This document shows positions 9,698 through 18,160 of a DNA stretch of 64,000 nt, one piece after another; positions within the stretch are counted from its first letter, which is position 1; each line of letters begins with the position of its first letter. The stretch is from Yersinia artesiana (lineage in GTDB: Bacteria; Pseudomonadota; Gammaproteobacteria; Enterobacterales; Enterobacteriaceae). The position numbers and the translations under genes are program-made. The notes beneath the pieces were generated by a model, which ran no database searches, was not told where the DNA came from, and saw only the letters and a program-made list of their open reading frames with translations. Location: contig NZ_CACVAD010000001.1 of assembly GCF_902726545.1 (NCBI RefSeq), forward strand, positions 62,001 to 126,000. The letters run 5' to 3'.

Positions 9698-11449
9698 TTG
9701 ACCAATAACAGACTTGAATGGCAGTCACTGCTGCCGAACACAACGCCATATGAAGCGTTATTTGCTACTGCCTCCCAGTTGGAGCCTGTTTCTTTCGCGG
9801 CGATTCAACCCCGGCTTGAGAATGGAATGACACTATTTTGTCATCCACAATCACTGCCGCGTTTTATGTTGATTAAAGCACAGGAGAGCACTGAGTATCT
9901 GGCATTGATCGCACAAGCTGTTAAAGAGCTCCAGCCTGAGGCCTCAGCCTTGTTTGGCGGAGACTACCTGGTGCATGGGCATCAGGTCAGCTGGCAACCC
10001 GCACAACGCGGTGATGAGCCGTTTGCGGCGATTTCACGCTGCCTCTATCAGGAATGGGTAGAACCAGAACAGCTATTTGGCTGCGTTAGATGGCATAAAG
10101 ATCAAATAAGTCTCCAGCCTGGCTTGGTTCATCAAGCTAATGGCGGTGTATTGATCCTGTCGGTACGATCATTACAGGCTCAACCACTGATGTGGCTACG
10201 TCTGAAGCAGATGATAGTTCAGCAGCGCTTCGACTGGCTGTCACCTGACGAAACTCGTCCTCTACCGGTACATATCCCTTCAATGCCACTGGATCTGCGT
10301 TTGATTCTGGTTGGCGATCGTCTTGGTCTGGGTGATTTCCATGATATGGAACCTGAGCTTGGCGAATTGGCTATCTACGGTGAATTCGAAGTTGAACTGC
10401 CGTTGGTCGATATTGATGGCATGACGTTGTGGTGCGGCTATATCAATGCGCTATTGCAGCAAAAGCAGTTACCTTCGTTATCCGCCGATGCCTGGCCGGT
10501 CCTATTCCGTCAGGCTGTACGCTACAGCGGTGACCAAGGAAGCCTGCCATTATGCCCGCAATGGCTCACTCGCCAGTTAGCTGAAGCTGCACTCTATGCC
10601 GAAGAGGACACGATTACCGCCAATGCGCTTGAAGCCGCACTAAATGCCCGCGACTGGCGTAATAGCTACCTTGCTGAACGGATGCAAGATGAAATTGAGC
10701 TAGGGCAAATTCTGGTTGAGACTGAAGGCCAGGTTGTTGGCCAAATTAATGGCCTGTCGGTATTGGAATATCCGGGCCACCCTTATGCTTTCGGCGAACC
10801 CGCTCGCATCAGTTGCGTTGTCCATTTAGGTGACGGCGAATTTGTTGATGTCGAACGTAAAGCTGAATTAGGCGGTAACATTCATGCTAAAGGCATGATG
10901 ATTATGCAAGCCTTCCTGATTTCAGAACTGGAACTTGATCAGCCGCTACCGTTCTCGGCCTCCATTGTTTTTGAGCAATCCTATGGAGAGGTTGATGGCG
11001 ACAGTGCCTCACTGGCAGAGCTTTGCGCACTGATCAGCGCCCTGTCACAGCAGCCGATTAACCAGCAAATCGCTGTGACCGGTTCAGTTGACCAATTTGG
11101 CAACGTACAGCCTATTGGTGGCGTGAATGAAAAAATCGAAGGCTTCTTCGAAGCTTGCCAACGTCGTGGGCTTACAGGCAGCCAGGGGGTTATTTTACCG
11201 GCCACAAATGTCCGTCATTTATGCTTGAATCAAGCGGTGATTGAGGCGGTACAGCAAGGTCAGTTCCATTTGTGGGCTGTAGATACCGTCGCTGAGGCAC
11301 TGCCGTTATTAACGGGCGTGGTGTATGCCGATGAGCAGCAACCTAGCTTATTAGGTATAATTCAAGAGCGAATCTCACAAGTAAATCCGCAGGACAGACG
11401 CCGCTGGCCTTGGCCATTACGCTGGCTCAACTGGTTCAACCAGGGCTGA
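9698..11449 (+). CDS. ycbZ: Lon-like ATP-independent protease domain protein YcbZ
   Basis: A protein of 583 residues (590 from an earlier TTG at 9677) of the Lon-like family. The C-terminal half is a Lon proteolytic domain with the catalytic Ser in [10 protein letters not shown] (residue 436 from the 9698 start) and the catalytic Lys in [11 protein letters not shown] (residue 479). The N-terminal half resembles an ATPase fold but lacks an obvious Walker A. Substrates are unknown. The TTG at 9698 makes the start [14 protein letters not shown] line up residue for residue with E. coli MTITKLAWRDLVPD; neither TTG has a good ribosome-binding site. It sits upstream of fabA, and its last codons overlap a FadR-like operator. 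Confidence 0.85.
   Translation: MTNNRLEWQSLLPNTTPYEALFATASQLEPVSFAAIQPRLENGMTLFCHPQSLPRFMLIKAQESTEYLALIAQAVKELQPEASALFGGDYLVHGHQVSWQPAQRGDEPFAAISRCLYQEWVEPEQLFGCVRWHKDQISLQPGLVHQANGGVLILSVRSLQAQPLMWLRLKQMIVQQRFDWLSPDETRPLPVHIPSMPLDLRLILVGDRLGLGDFHDMEPELGELAIYGEFEVELPLVDIDGMTLWCGYINALLQQKQLPSLSADAWPVLFRQAVRYSGDQGSLPLCPQWLTRQLAEAALYAEEDTITANALEAALNARDWRNSYLAERMQDEIELGQILVETEGQVVGQINGLSVLEYPGHPYAFGEPARISCVVHLGDGEFVDVERKAELGGNIHAKGMMIMQAFLISELELDQPLPFSASIVFEQSYGEVDGDSASLAELCALISALSQQPINQQIAVTGSVDQFGNVQPIGGVNEKIEGFFEACQRRGLTGSQGVILPATNVRHLCLNQAVIEAVQQGQFHLWAVDTVAEALPLLTGVVYADEQQPSLLGIIQERISQVNPQDRRRWPWPLRWLNWFNQG
11429..11445 (+). promoter_or_regulatory. Candidate FadR activator site of fabA
   Basis: AACTGGTTCAACCAGGG resembles the FadR 17-mer consensus (AnCTGGTCnGACCnGnT) and overlaps the last codons of ycbZ. 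Its centre is about 33 bp upstream of the FabR palindrome, the same FadR-then-FabR order found at E. coli fabA. The site also encodes protein, so chance similarity is possible. Confidence 0.4.
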
Positions 11450-11461
11450 TCGGACTTGCTC

Positions 11462-11479
11462 AGCGTACAGCTGTACGCT
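11462..11479 (+). promoter_or_regulatory. FabR operator of fabA
   Basis: AGCGTACAGCTGTACGCT is a perfect 18-bp palindrome matching the FabR site known upstream of fabA and fabB in enteric bacteria. FabR represses unsaturated fatty acid synthesis according to the acyl-thioester pool. It lies 38 bp before the fabA start codon. Confidence 0.85.
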
Positions 11480-11517
11480 ATTCTGCGCACTTCATTAAAA
11501 TAAGGCTTACTGAGAAC

Positions 11518-12036
11518 ATGGTAGATAAACGCGAATCCTATACAAAAGAAGACCTTGAAGCATCAGGCCGTGGCGAACTGTTTGGCGCTGGCGGGCCACC
11601 ATTGCCAGCAGGCAATATGTTAATGATGGACCGTGTTGTTAAAATGACAGAAGACGGCGGTACCTATGGCAAAGGTTATGTGGAAGCGGAACTGGATATT
11701 AATCCGGATCTATGGTTCTTCGGTTGCCACTTTATCGGCGACCCGGTAATGCCTGGCTGCCTGGGCCTTGATGCCATGTGGCAGTTGGTTGGTTTCTATC
11801 TTGGCTGGTTGGGTGGCGAAGGCAAAGGCCGTGCACTCGGCGTCGGTGAAGTGAAATTCACCGGACAAGTTCTGCCAGATGCCAAAAAAGTAACATATCG
11901 TATTAATTTTAAACGCATTATTATGCGTAAATTGATTATGGGTGTGGCTGACGGTGAAGTGCTGGTAGATGGCAAAGTGATTTATACCGCCACCGACTTA
12001 AAAGTAGGCCTGTTTAAAGATACTAACGCCTTCTAA
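11518..12036 (+). CDS. fabA: 3-hydroxydecanoyl-ACP dehydratase/isomerase FabA
   Basis: Bifunctional enzyme that dehydrates 3-hydroxydecanoyl-ACP and isomerises trans-2- to cis-3-decenoyl-ACP, the branch point to unsaturated fatty acids. The 172-residue hot-dog protein has the E. coli length. Its active-site His ([20 protein letters not shown], residue 71) and Asp (residue 85) are present. The ATG at 11518 gives [13 protein letters not shown]; 36 upstream in-frame residues overlap ycbZ and the FabR operator and are not coding. A hairpin follows, so the downstream HxlR/ketoacyl synthase pair is probably a separate unit. Confidence 0.98.
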   Translation: MVDKRESYTKEDLEASGRGELFGAGGPPLPAGNMLMMDRVVKMTEDGGTYGKGYVEAELDINPDLWFFGCHFIGDPVMPGCLGLDAMWQLVGFYLGWLGGEGKGRALGVGEVKFTGQVLPDAKKVTYRINFKRIIMRKLIMGVADGEVLVDGKVIYTATDLKVGLFKDTNAF

Positions 12037-12055
12037 TATTTAGACCCGTTTTCCC

Positions 12056-12082
12056 GTGCAGGGGCAGTTGACTCCCCTGCAC
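12056..12082 (+). terminator. Hairpin after fabA
   Basis: A perfect nine-base-pair stem (GTGCAGGGG with CCCCTGCAC) around a nine-base loop, 19 bases after the fabA stop. The downstream side is only weakly T-rich, so termination may be partial. Confidence 0.6.
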
Positions 12083-12132
12083 ATTAACTATGATTCCAAT
12101 GAACTACGATGCCAATGGCATTTTTTTTAATA

Positions 12133-12161
12133 TTAGTTACTACAATAAATGTAGTGACTAA
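12133..12161 (+). promoter_or_regulatory. Candidate operator palindrome before the HxlR gene
   Basis: The arms TTAGTTACTACA (12133-12144) and TGTAGTGACTAA (12150-12161) are complementary at 11 of 12 positions, with a five-base AT spacer. A further GTTACATTT half-site follows at 12162. It lies 58 bp upstream of the hxlR-type start codon, fitting autoregulation by a dimeric winged-helix regulator. No biochemical support can be drawn from sequence alone. Confidence 0.5.
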
Positions 12162-12218
12162 GTTACATTTAATTTTGGCACAGCTCGCTCTGCCCACAAA
12201 AATCATCCGAGGAGTGGT

Positions 12219-12761
12219 ATGCAAAGAACTCGCCTGCAAGATATGCCCTGCCCGGTGGCCCGTTCTCTTGAACGAGTCGGTGAATGGTGGAGCATACTGA
12301 TTATCCGTGATGCCTTTCAAGGGCTCACTCGGTTTGATGAATTTCAACAAAGTTTGCAGCTTTCTCCCACTATCCTCACCCGCCGCCTCAAATATTTAGT
12401 AGAAAGCGGTATCCTGGAGAAACAGCTCTATCAAGCTCGCCCCGCCCGCTATGAATACTTATTGACGGAGCGCGGCAATGATTTCTTCCCGGTGATTGCA
12501 GCCCTGTTTCACTGGGGTAATCAACATTTTGCGCCAGACGGCCCCGCGGTCATCCTCGCCAATCGCCGTACCGGTACTCCGGTCGATCCAATTTTGCTGA
12601 ACAATACTACTCAGCAACCTATTCGGGCAGAGGATGTCACCATCGCGGCAGGCTCGGTCAGGAGCGATATAATTAATAAACGGTTGGCATTGATGCATGA
12701 GAAAGATGTAGCCAATGTCAGGTATTCCCCCCATTCAATTGAGTCTCAAAAGGTAAAATAA
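12219..12761 (+). CDS. HxlR family winged-helix transcriptional regulator
   Basis: A 180-residue regulator with an N-terminal HxlR winged-helix domain (about residues 10-100) containing the family signatures CPVARSLERVGEWWSILIIRD and SPTILTRRLKYLVESGILE. A single Cys at residue 11 occupies the place of the redox- or electrophile-sensing Cys in several HxlR proteins; sensing here is inference. The C-terminal 70 residues are less conserved. CGAGGAG lies at good distance from the ATG. Its stop codon overlaps the start of the downstream ketoacyl synthase gene by one base, so the two are translationally coupled. E. coli has neither gene here, only fabA next to rmf. The regulator's target is probably its own operon. 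Confidence 0.88.
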   Translation: MQRTRLQDMPCPVARSLERVGEWWSILIIRDAFQGLTRFDEFQQSLQLSPTILTRRLKYLVESGILEKQLYQARPARYEYLLTERGNDFFPVIAALFHWGNQHFAPDGPAVILANRRTGTPVDPILLNNTTQQPIRAEDVTIAAGSVRSDIINKRLALMHEKDVANVRYSPHSIESQKVK

Positions 12762-14035
12762 TGAATATGCGCCGTGTAGTAATTACAGGAATGGGTGTGG
12801 TTTCCCCATTAGGCTGCGGTATCGATATGGTGTGGCAACGCCTGCTAGCCGGGCAATCGGGTATCCGTGTTCTGCCAGATGAAATTGTCAGTGATTTACC
12901 GGCCAAAATTGGTGGACAAGTGCCAACACTCGCAGCAGATCCAGAAGCAGGCTTCGATCCAGATAAAGCTGTTGCGCCAAAAGATCAAAAGAAAATGGAT
13001 CGCTTTATTGAATTTGCGATGGCCGCCGCAGATGAAGCCATTGCCCATGCTGGCTGGCAAGCCGATAATACCGAGAAACAAGAGCGCACCGCGACCATTA
13101 TTGGTTCTGGTATTGGTGGTTTCCCATCGATTGCAAATGCGGTACGTACCACGGATAGCCGTGGGCCAAAACGGCTGTCACCTTTTACCGTCCCCTCATT
13201 TTTGGTGAATCTGGCCGCAGGCCATGTTTCCATTAAGCATCATTTCAAAGGGCCGATTGGCGCGCCAGTGACGGCTTGTGCTGCCGGTGTTCAGGCCATC
13301 GGCGATGCAGTTCGTCTTATCCGCAATGATGAGGCTGATATTGCACTATGTGGCGGCGCTGAAGCTGCAATCGATAAAGTCAGCCTGGCTGGTTTTGCGG
13401 CCGCGCGCGCATTATCAACCGGTTCTAATGATGCCCCTGAAAAAGCGTCTCGCCCCTTTGACAGTGCCCGTGATGGCTTTGTGATGGGTGAAGGTGCTGG
13501 CTTACTGGTTATTGAAGAACTGGAACATGCTTTGGCGCGTGGCGCAAAACCCTTAGCCGAGATTGTCGGCTACGGTACCAGTGCCGATGCTTATCATATG
13601 ACCTCCGGCGCCGAAGACGGTGATGGAGCATACCGTGCTATGAAGATTGCGTTACGCCAGGCAGGTATTACACCCGCTCAGGTTCAGCATCTCAATGCTC
13701 ATGCAACCTCAACACCGGTAGGCGATCTCGGCGAAATCAACGCGATTAAACACTTGTTTGGCGAAGGTGATACCTTAGCGGTCACATCAACCAAGTCAGC
13801 GACTGGCCACCTACTGGGTGCTGCTGGCGGGTTGGAAACAATTTTCACCGTGCTCGCATTGCGTGATCAAATCGTGCCCGCAACATTGAATCTGGAGAAT
13901 CTGGACCCAGCCGCCTCCGGGCTGAATGTGATAGCAGGTAAAGCGCAGCCTCATGCAATGACCTATGCACTTTCAAATGGTTTTGGGTTTGGTGGGGTGA
14001 ATGCGAGTATCTTGCTAAAACGTTGGGTTGATTAA
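12761..14035 (+). CDS. FabF-like beta-ketoacyl-ACP synthase II paralogue
   Basis: A 424-residue thiolase-fold condensing enzyme of the KAS II type. The catalytic residues are all visible: Cys173 (VTACAAGVQAIG), His314 (LNAHATSTPVGD), Lys345 and His350 (STKSATGHLLGAAGG). The GFGFGGVNAS tail is also present. It should therefore be able to extend acyl-ACP with malonyl-ACP. The housekeeping fabF is expected in the fab cluster elsewhere, so this is probably a second copy under the adjacent HxlR regulator. No acyl carrier protein or other biosynthetic gene is next to it, which argues against a polyketide cluster. The start may be the ATG at 12761 or at 12767; AAGGTAAAATA precedes them. A strong hairpin closes the operon. 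Confidence 0.9.
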   Translation: MNMRRVVITGMGVVSPLGCGIDMVWQRLLAGQSGIRVLPDEIVSDLPAKIGGQVPTLAADPEAGFDPDKAVAPKDQKKMDRFIEFAMAAADEAIAHAGWQADNTEKQERTATIIGSGIGGFPSIANAVRTTDSRGPKRLSPFTVPSFLVNLAAGHVSIKHHFKGPIGAPVTACAAGVQAIGDAVRLIRNDEADIALCGGAEAAIDKVSLAGFAAARALSTGSNDAPEKASRPFDSARDGFVMGEGAGLLVIEELEHALARGAKPLAEIVGYGTSADAYHMTSGAEDGDGAYRAMKIALRQAGITPAQVQHLNAHATSTPVGDLGEINAIKHLFGEGDTLAVTSTKSATGHLLGAAGGLETIFTVLALRDQIVPATLNLENLDPAASGLNVIAGKAQPHAMTYALSNGFGFGGVNASILLKRWVD

Positions 14036-14043
14036 AGTGACCA

Positions 14044-14070
14044 ATAACCTCCGCATAAAGCGGAGGTTAT
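14044..14070. terminator. Bidirectional hairpin between the FabF-like gene and rmf
   Basis: An 11-bp perfect stem (ATAACCTCCGC with GCGGAGGTTAT) around five bases lies between two convergent genes. It begins 8 bases after the FabF-like stop and 24 bases after the rmf stop. Neither side has a long T-tract, but its place suggests it ends both transcripts. Confidence 0.7.
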
Positions 14071-14093
14071 CCCTTAGTCTGACAGAGAGCCGC

Positions 14094-14261
14094 TTAAGCG
14101 GTCACAGCCCTGTCCTCCATGGCTTGTCGCCAACCTCCTAACCAATGCGATCTGGCGTCTAAAGCTTGATAGGGGCAAATTTCCCTTGAACGCCCTGAAA
14201 TACCTGCTTGATAACCACGTGACAACGCTCTTTCCAAGCGATCTCTTTTCTGTCTCTTCAT
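14094..14261 (-). CDS. rmf: Ribosome modulation factor
   Basis: A 55-codon gene recognised by direct translation of the minus strand. The product begins MKRQKRDRLERALSRGYQAG and ends GGWRQAMEDRAVTA, with the same 55-residue length as E. coli Rmf and near-identity through GRSREICPYQAL and WLGGWR. Rmf binds 30S subunits in stationary phase and drives 70S ribosomes into inactive 100S dimers. A longer overlapping reading frame in another phase (97 codons) is spurious. GGAAACGAGGC before the ATG gives a ribosome-binding site. rmf next to fabA is the enteric order, here separated by the inserted HxlR/ketoacyl synthase pair. Confidence 0.96.
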   Translation of the reverse strand: MKRQKRDRLERALSRGYQAGISGRSREICPYQALDARSHWLGGWRQAMEDRAVTA

Positions 14262-14460
14262 GCCTCGTTTCCCTCATCTTTCGGTCTGGTGGAAAGAAAA
14301 CAGTGACTACTTTATGTTCAGTCACAGTTAAGTGATAGACCTTAGGAAACAGAAAAGCAATGCGCAAAATTCACGCCAATGTCATATTTGTGAGCTATGC
14401 CCGCTGAATTTGCTAAGTGATTGATTTGGGGTGAACGGTGTTAACTGATTGATATATGAT

Positions 14461-14509
14461 AAAAAATCCTCTTTCACGATAAATTTATCATTATCGATGA
14501 AAGAGGATT
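14461..14509 (-). terminator. Terminator of the pqiABC operon
   Basis: On the minus strand a 12-bp perfect stem (AATCCTCTTTCA with its complement) enclosing a second AT-rich stem is followed by a run of six T. It lies about 30 bases after the pqiC stop codon. Confidence 0.9.
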
Positions 14510-14539
14510 AGACAGATTTGGAACAAAATATGACTTAAA

Positions 14540-15091
14540 TCACCGCAACTGTGCCGCTATCGACTTAGCTTCTTGCTGCCAACCCTCTGCCAAAGTGCGA
14601 ACCAGTGCATCATAGCCATCTTCGCTCTGCTTAAGCTCTAAATCGAACGGCTGTTTAATCAGCTGCCCCTGATGTTTGAGTATCCAAACACCACGGATGA
14701 TGGCGCGCCCATCATAGCGGCCATGGAACCCGGTGACAGTGACATTCAGGACATCCTGATCGCTATCAAGTGGTTGTGAGGACACCAGCCAGCCCGGTAG
14801 CGCATTGCTCAGATTAGTCACCAAGGTTTGCTGCAACTGCTGATCCAATGGGCTTGCCCAAAGGTTGTTACTGGCAATCACGTATTGCACATCGTTGGTT
14901 TGATATACCACACCGGCCGCTGCCAGATAATCCGCCACACCAACATGCTCAACCCACAGTTGCCGTGATGCAACACTACTCGTCGCGCCAGCAGGCGCAC
15001 TGAGTGCTGGTAACTGATAGTACGTTTTGCTGGGTGTGCTGCTGCAAGCGCTGAGTAATAACGCTGCGATAACTGCCATCCATTTCATCAT
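14540..15091 (-). CDS. pqiC: PqiC outer-membrane lipoprotein
   Basis: A 183-residue lipoprotein (formerly YmbA) whose lipobox LLLSAC places the lipidated Cys at residue 16, followed by SSTPSK. Position +2 is Ser, so sorting to the outer membrane is expected. PqiC is the outer-membrane partner of the PqiAB intermembrane lipid transport system; it binds the tip of the PqiB tunnel in E. coli. The start overlaps the pqiB stop (ATGA), with a second in-frame ATG directly after it. The pqiA-pqiB-pqiC operon is complete here and ends in a strong terminator. Confidence 0.94.
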   Translation of the reverse strand: MMKWMAVIAALLLSACSSTPSKTYYQLPALSAPAGATSSVASRQLWVEHVGVADYLAAAGVVYQTNDVQYVIASNNLWASPLDQQLQQTLVTNLSNALPGWLVSSQPLDSDQDVLNVTVTGFHGRYDGRAIIRGVWILKHQGQLIKQPFDLELKQSEDGYDALVRTLAEGWQQEAKSIAAQLR

Positions 15092-16740
15092 TTTTTGGCC
15101 TTCTTAGGCTGAGGATCCTGACTTCCTGCCGCTTCAAATACCAGCGCGTTGCTCTTTTCATTCAGCGTTCGCAACACCGGTTGTAATTCACGCAACACCT
15201 GATCTAACCGCTGCATATCACCCACCATTTTATTGTAGGCTGGTGAACCTGGCTGGAAACCTTTCATACTGCGGTTCAATTCATTCAAGGTTTTTTGCAG
15301 ATCTTTCGGTAAATCCTGCATTGCCGGACTGGCAGTGAGGGCCGTCAGTGATTCCAGTGTTTTCTGGGTTGCACGCATGGTTTTCTGACTTTCAGCCAGT
15401 GTTTTGGTGACTTCATTGACCATTGGGTCCAGAGGAAGATTATTAATCTTATCCAGTGTTTGCATCACTTTTTGTTGAATTTGCGCTAAACCACCACTGA
15501 CGGTTGGCAACAATGGATAGCCAGCCACTTCCACTGGCCCTTTCCACGGTTTGGCATCCGGGTAGAAATCCAGATCGATAAACAGTGCGCCGGTCAACAA
15601 GTTGCCTGATTTCAAGGATGCCCGTAGACCGCGTTCTTTGGCTGTTTTCAGTATTTTTTCAAAATTAGCATCCGGGCCTAAGTCCTCGCGGAAACGGCCA
15701 GGCTCAATACGGATTAATACCGGAATACGGAAGTCATTATCAACGCGCTGTCTCATTCCTTTCGCGAAGAAAGGTACATCCCCGACAGTACCGATACGGA
15801 TACCCCGGAATTCAACTGGCGCTCCCGCCTGCAAACCACGCACAGAGTCAGAGAAGAACAACAAGAAGTCTTCATGTTCGGTGTACAGTGAATTTTGAAT
15901 GCTGCTGCGGTTATCAAACAGCTTGAACTCAGCTTTAGACTCGGTAACTTGCTTGCCCGGATCTAAACCGTCTGGCACATCAAAGCTGACACCACCACTG
16001 AATAAAGTCGCCAAAGAGGCCATTTCGACGCGCATCCCTTGTGAGGAGAGATCTACCGCCACCCCGCTGTCTTTCCAAAAACGCACATTGCTGGTGACCA
16101 GACTGTCATAAGGTGCGCCAATGAATAGCTGATAACGCATCAGACGTGACTTCGCATCAAAAGCACTGGTTTCCACGGAACCCACACGATAGCCGCGGAA
16201 CAGCACAGGATCGCCAGCATTCAACTGCCCGGCTTGCTCACTGTCAAGTATGATGCGCAGCCCTTTGGCATCCGGCGAGGCAAGTGGTGGGGAATCCAAT
16301 AATGCGAACTCATTTAATGGCTTACCTTTACCACCCGGTTGCAATTCAATGTAAGCCCCTGAAAGCAGTGTGCCAAGGCCCGAAACACCTTCGCGACCAA
16401 TCTGCGGCTTGACCACCCAGAAAACCGTATCGCTGTGTAGCAACGTATTCATGCCGGAGTTCAACCGTGCCTTCACGATAACATGGTTGAGATCTTCACT
16501 TAACGTGACCTGCTCAACGATGCCGACATCAACACTGCGGCTCTTTATTTTGGTTTTACCCGCTTCAATGCCTTCAGCGTTCAAGGTGGTCATAACCACC
16601 TGCGGCCCCTGATGGCTAAAGTGATAAAACAGTATCCATGCGCCAATCAGCGCAGTGACAATTGGGATGATCCACACCGGGGACCACCGCTTGATTTTTT
16701 CAATTTCTGCCACACCTTGGCTGGGATTATTGTCCGTCAC
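15088..16740 (-). CDS. pqiB: PqiB intermembrane lipid transport MCE protein
   Basis: An MCE protein spanning the periplasm, 550 residues. It has one N-terminal membrane anchor (WSPVWIIPIVTALIGAWILF), three successive MCE domains at about residues 45-135, 160-250 and 290-390, and a long C-terminal helix-rich tail that forms the needle in E. coli PqiB. The GTG at 16740 is preferred: AAGGAG lies seven bases upstream, and the product then begins MTDNNPSQ, matching E. coli MEPNNGEA in length. A GTG at 16767 would add nine residues. The start overlaps the end of pqiA by 14 bases. The operon is part of paraquat-inducible, SoxRS-controlled envelope defence in E. coli. Confidence 0.94.
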   Translation of the reverse strand: MTDNNPSQGVAEIEKIKRWSPVWIIPIVTALIGAWILFYHFSHQGPQVVMTTLNAEGIEAGKTKIKSRSVDVGIVEQVTLSEDLNHVIVKARLNSGMNTLLHSDTVFWVVKPQIGREGVSGLGTLLSGAYIELQPGGKGKPLNEFALLDSPPLASPDAKGLRIILDSEQAGQLNAGDPVLFRGYRVGSVETSAFDAKSRLMRYQLFIGAPYDSLVTSNVRFWKDSGVAVDLSSQGMRVEMASLATLFSGGVSFDVPDGLDPGKQVTESKAEFKLFDNRSSIQNSLYTEHEDFLLFFSDSVRGLQAGAPVEFRGIRIGTVGDVPFFAKGMRQRVDNDFRIPVLIRIEPGRFREDLGPDANFEKILKTAKERGLRASLKSGNLLTGALFIDLDFYPDAKPWKGPVEVAGYPLLPTVSGGLAQIQQKVMQTLDKINNLPLDPMVNEVTKTLAESQKTMRATQKTLESLTALTASPAMQDLPKDLQKTLNELNRSMKGFQPGSPAYNKMVGDMQRLDQVLRELQPVLRTLNEKSNALVFEAAGSQDPQPKKAKK

Positions 16741-18037
16741 CTTGCGGCTCCTTTTGGGTTGTTTCACTTATCCGATCCCAGGTTAAACGAGGATCGAAGG
16801 TTAATGCAGCAAACATGGTCAAAATAACCACCATGGCAAATAGCAGGGCACCAATCGCCGGATAGATACTCATCAGTTGCCCAATACGCACCAATGACGA
16901 CAGCACCGCGATAACAAAAACATCAATCATTGACCAGCGGCCAACGAACTCGACTATTTCATAAATAAAATGCATCCGTTCAGTGTCGGTATTACCCTTG
17001 CCTTTTGCATCCCAACATAACCAACCGATCGCTAACATTTTTAATGATGGCACCATAATACTGGCAATAAAAATCACCATTGCCACCGGATAAGAGCCTT
17101 CACTCCACAAGAAAATCACCCCAGCCATGATGGTTGAATTCATCTGATTCCCTAAACTTTCAGTAATCATAATGGGCATCAGGTTGGCTGGAATATATAA
17201 CATGATTGACGTGACTAATAATGCCATTGTCCACTGGAGGCTATTGCGCCGGCGGATATAGCCATGAGTATGGCAGCGAGGGCATTCCACCAGGTCTTGT
17301 GGCAAAATAGCCGTACAGCACGCACAAGAGCGCAGTCCCTGACGCAAACCGGTTCGGCCCGCAATCAATGGATGAGGTAACACTGGCGCGGGAGCAATAT
17401 CCTGCCACATCCAATGGCGATCAACACATTGGAAAGCACGCACCTGCAATAAACAGAATAGACAATAAGGGATAAAACTGCTGCCAATGCCGATTTCGCC
17501 GTAGGCCATTAGCTTCACAAAGCTGACCAGCACACCGGCGAGGAAAATCTCGACCATGCACCAGGTTTTGAATTGGAAAAGTGCTTTTGCTATCAGTGCC
17601 TTCCAGCGGTGCGGCATACGCACTCGCAGACAAAGCAGAATAATGGCCACCATACAGAAAGCCGGAATCAGTTGAACCAAAACCATAAATAACGTTGCCA
17701 TGCTGGCATAGTCATCTGCCACCATCACTTGGGGTATTTGGATCAGGGTAATTTCGCTGGTGATCCCCGCCACACGCATATTGACGAAGGGGAACATATT
17801 CGCCAGCAACAGCATAAAGAGTGCGCTGATAGCATAACCAACCGGGCGTTTACGTGGTTCATCCCACCGTGCGGTCAGTGTGGTTTTACAGCGCGGACAT
17901 ACCGCTTTGGTGCCATAAGGCAAGGAGGGTAAGGCCACTGACATATCGCACTGCCGGCACAGGATAACGTTCCCTGACTGCCCTGTGTGCTCGCCGTGCT
18001 CAGGCTGAATTACAGAACACAATATCGAATCCCTCAC
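16727..18037 (-). CDS. pqiA: PqiA inner-membrane component of lipid transport
   Basis: A 436-residue integral membrane protein with two PqiA domains. Each begins with a four-Cys zinc ribbon (LCRQCDMSVALP...CPRC and CACCTAILPQDLVECPRC) followed by about four membrane segments. PqiA with PqiB moves lipids between inner and outer membrane; the direction is unsettled. The GTG at 18037 is chosen because AAGGGGGG lies five bases before it. An upstream GTG at 18070 would add eleven residues and lacks a ribosome-binding site. E. coli PqiA (417) is shorter because its N-terminal region before the first zinc ribbon is shorter. Confidence 0.92.
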   Translation of the reverse strand: MRDSILCSVIQPEHGEHTGQSGNVILCRQCDMSVALPSLPYGTKAVCPRCKTTLTARWDEPRKRPVGYAISALFMLLLANMFPFVNMRVAGITSEITLIQIPQVMVADDYASMATLFMVLVQLIPAFCMVAIILLCLRVRMPHRWKALIAKALFQFKTWCMVEIFLAGVLVSFVKLMAYGEIGIGSSFIPYCLFCLLQVRAFQCVDRHWMWQDIAPAPVLPHPLIAGRTGLRQGLRSCACCTAILPQDLVECPRCHTHGYIRRRNSLQWTMALLVTSIMLYIPANLMPIMITESLGNQMNSTIMAGVIFLWSEGSYPVAMVIFIASIMVPSLKMLAIGWLCWDAKGKGNTDTERMHFIYEIVEFVGRWSMIDVFVIAVLSSLVRIGQLMSIYPAIGALLFAMVVILTMFAALTFDPRLTWDRISETTQKEPQGDGQ

Positions 18038-18160
18038 GGCTGCCCCCCTTTTATCAAGGGGATTGAACACCGTTCTATCAAGTAACTTACTATAACAATA
18101 GACATAATATCATCATAAAGTAGGATATCACGTCACCTGACAGAACGGCGCAAATACGTT

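Noticed and set aside
12219-14035. HxlR/ketoacyl synthase pair considered as part of a polyketide cluster
   Set aside because: No acyl carrier protein, acyltransferase, reductase or tailoring gene is adjacent; both sides are ordinary core genes.
14074-14367. 97-codon minus-strand frame overlapping rmf
   Set aside because: The rmf frame in another phase encodes an exact-length Rmf homologue; the longer frame has no family resemblance.
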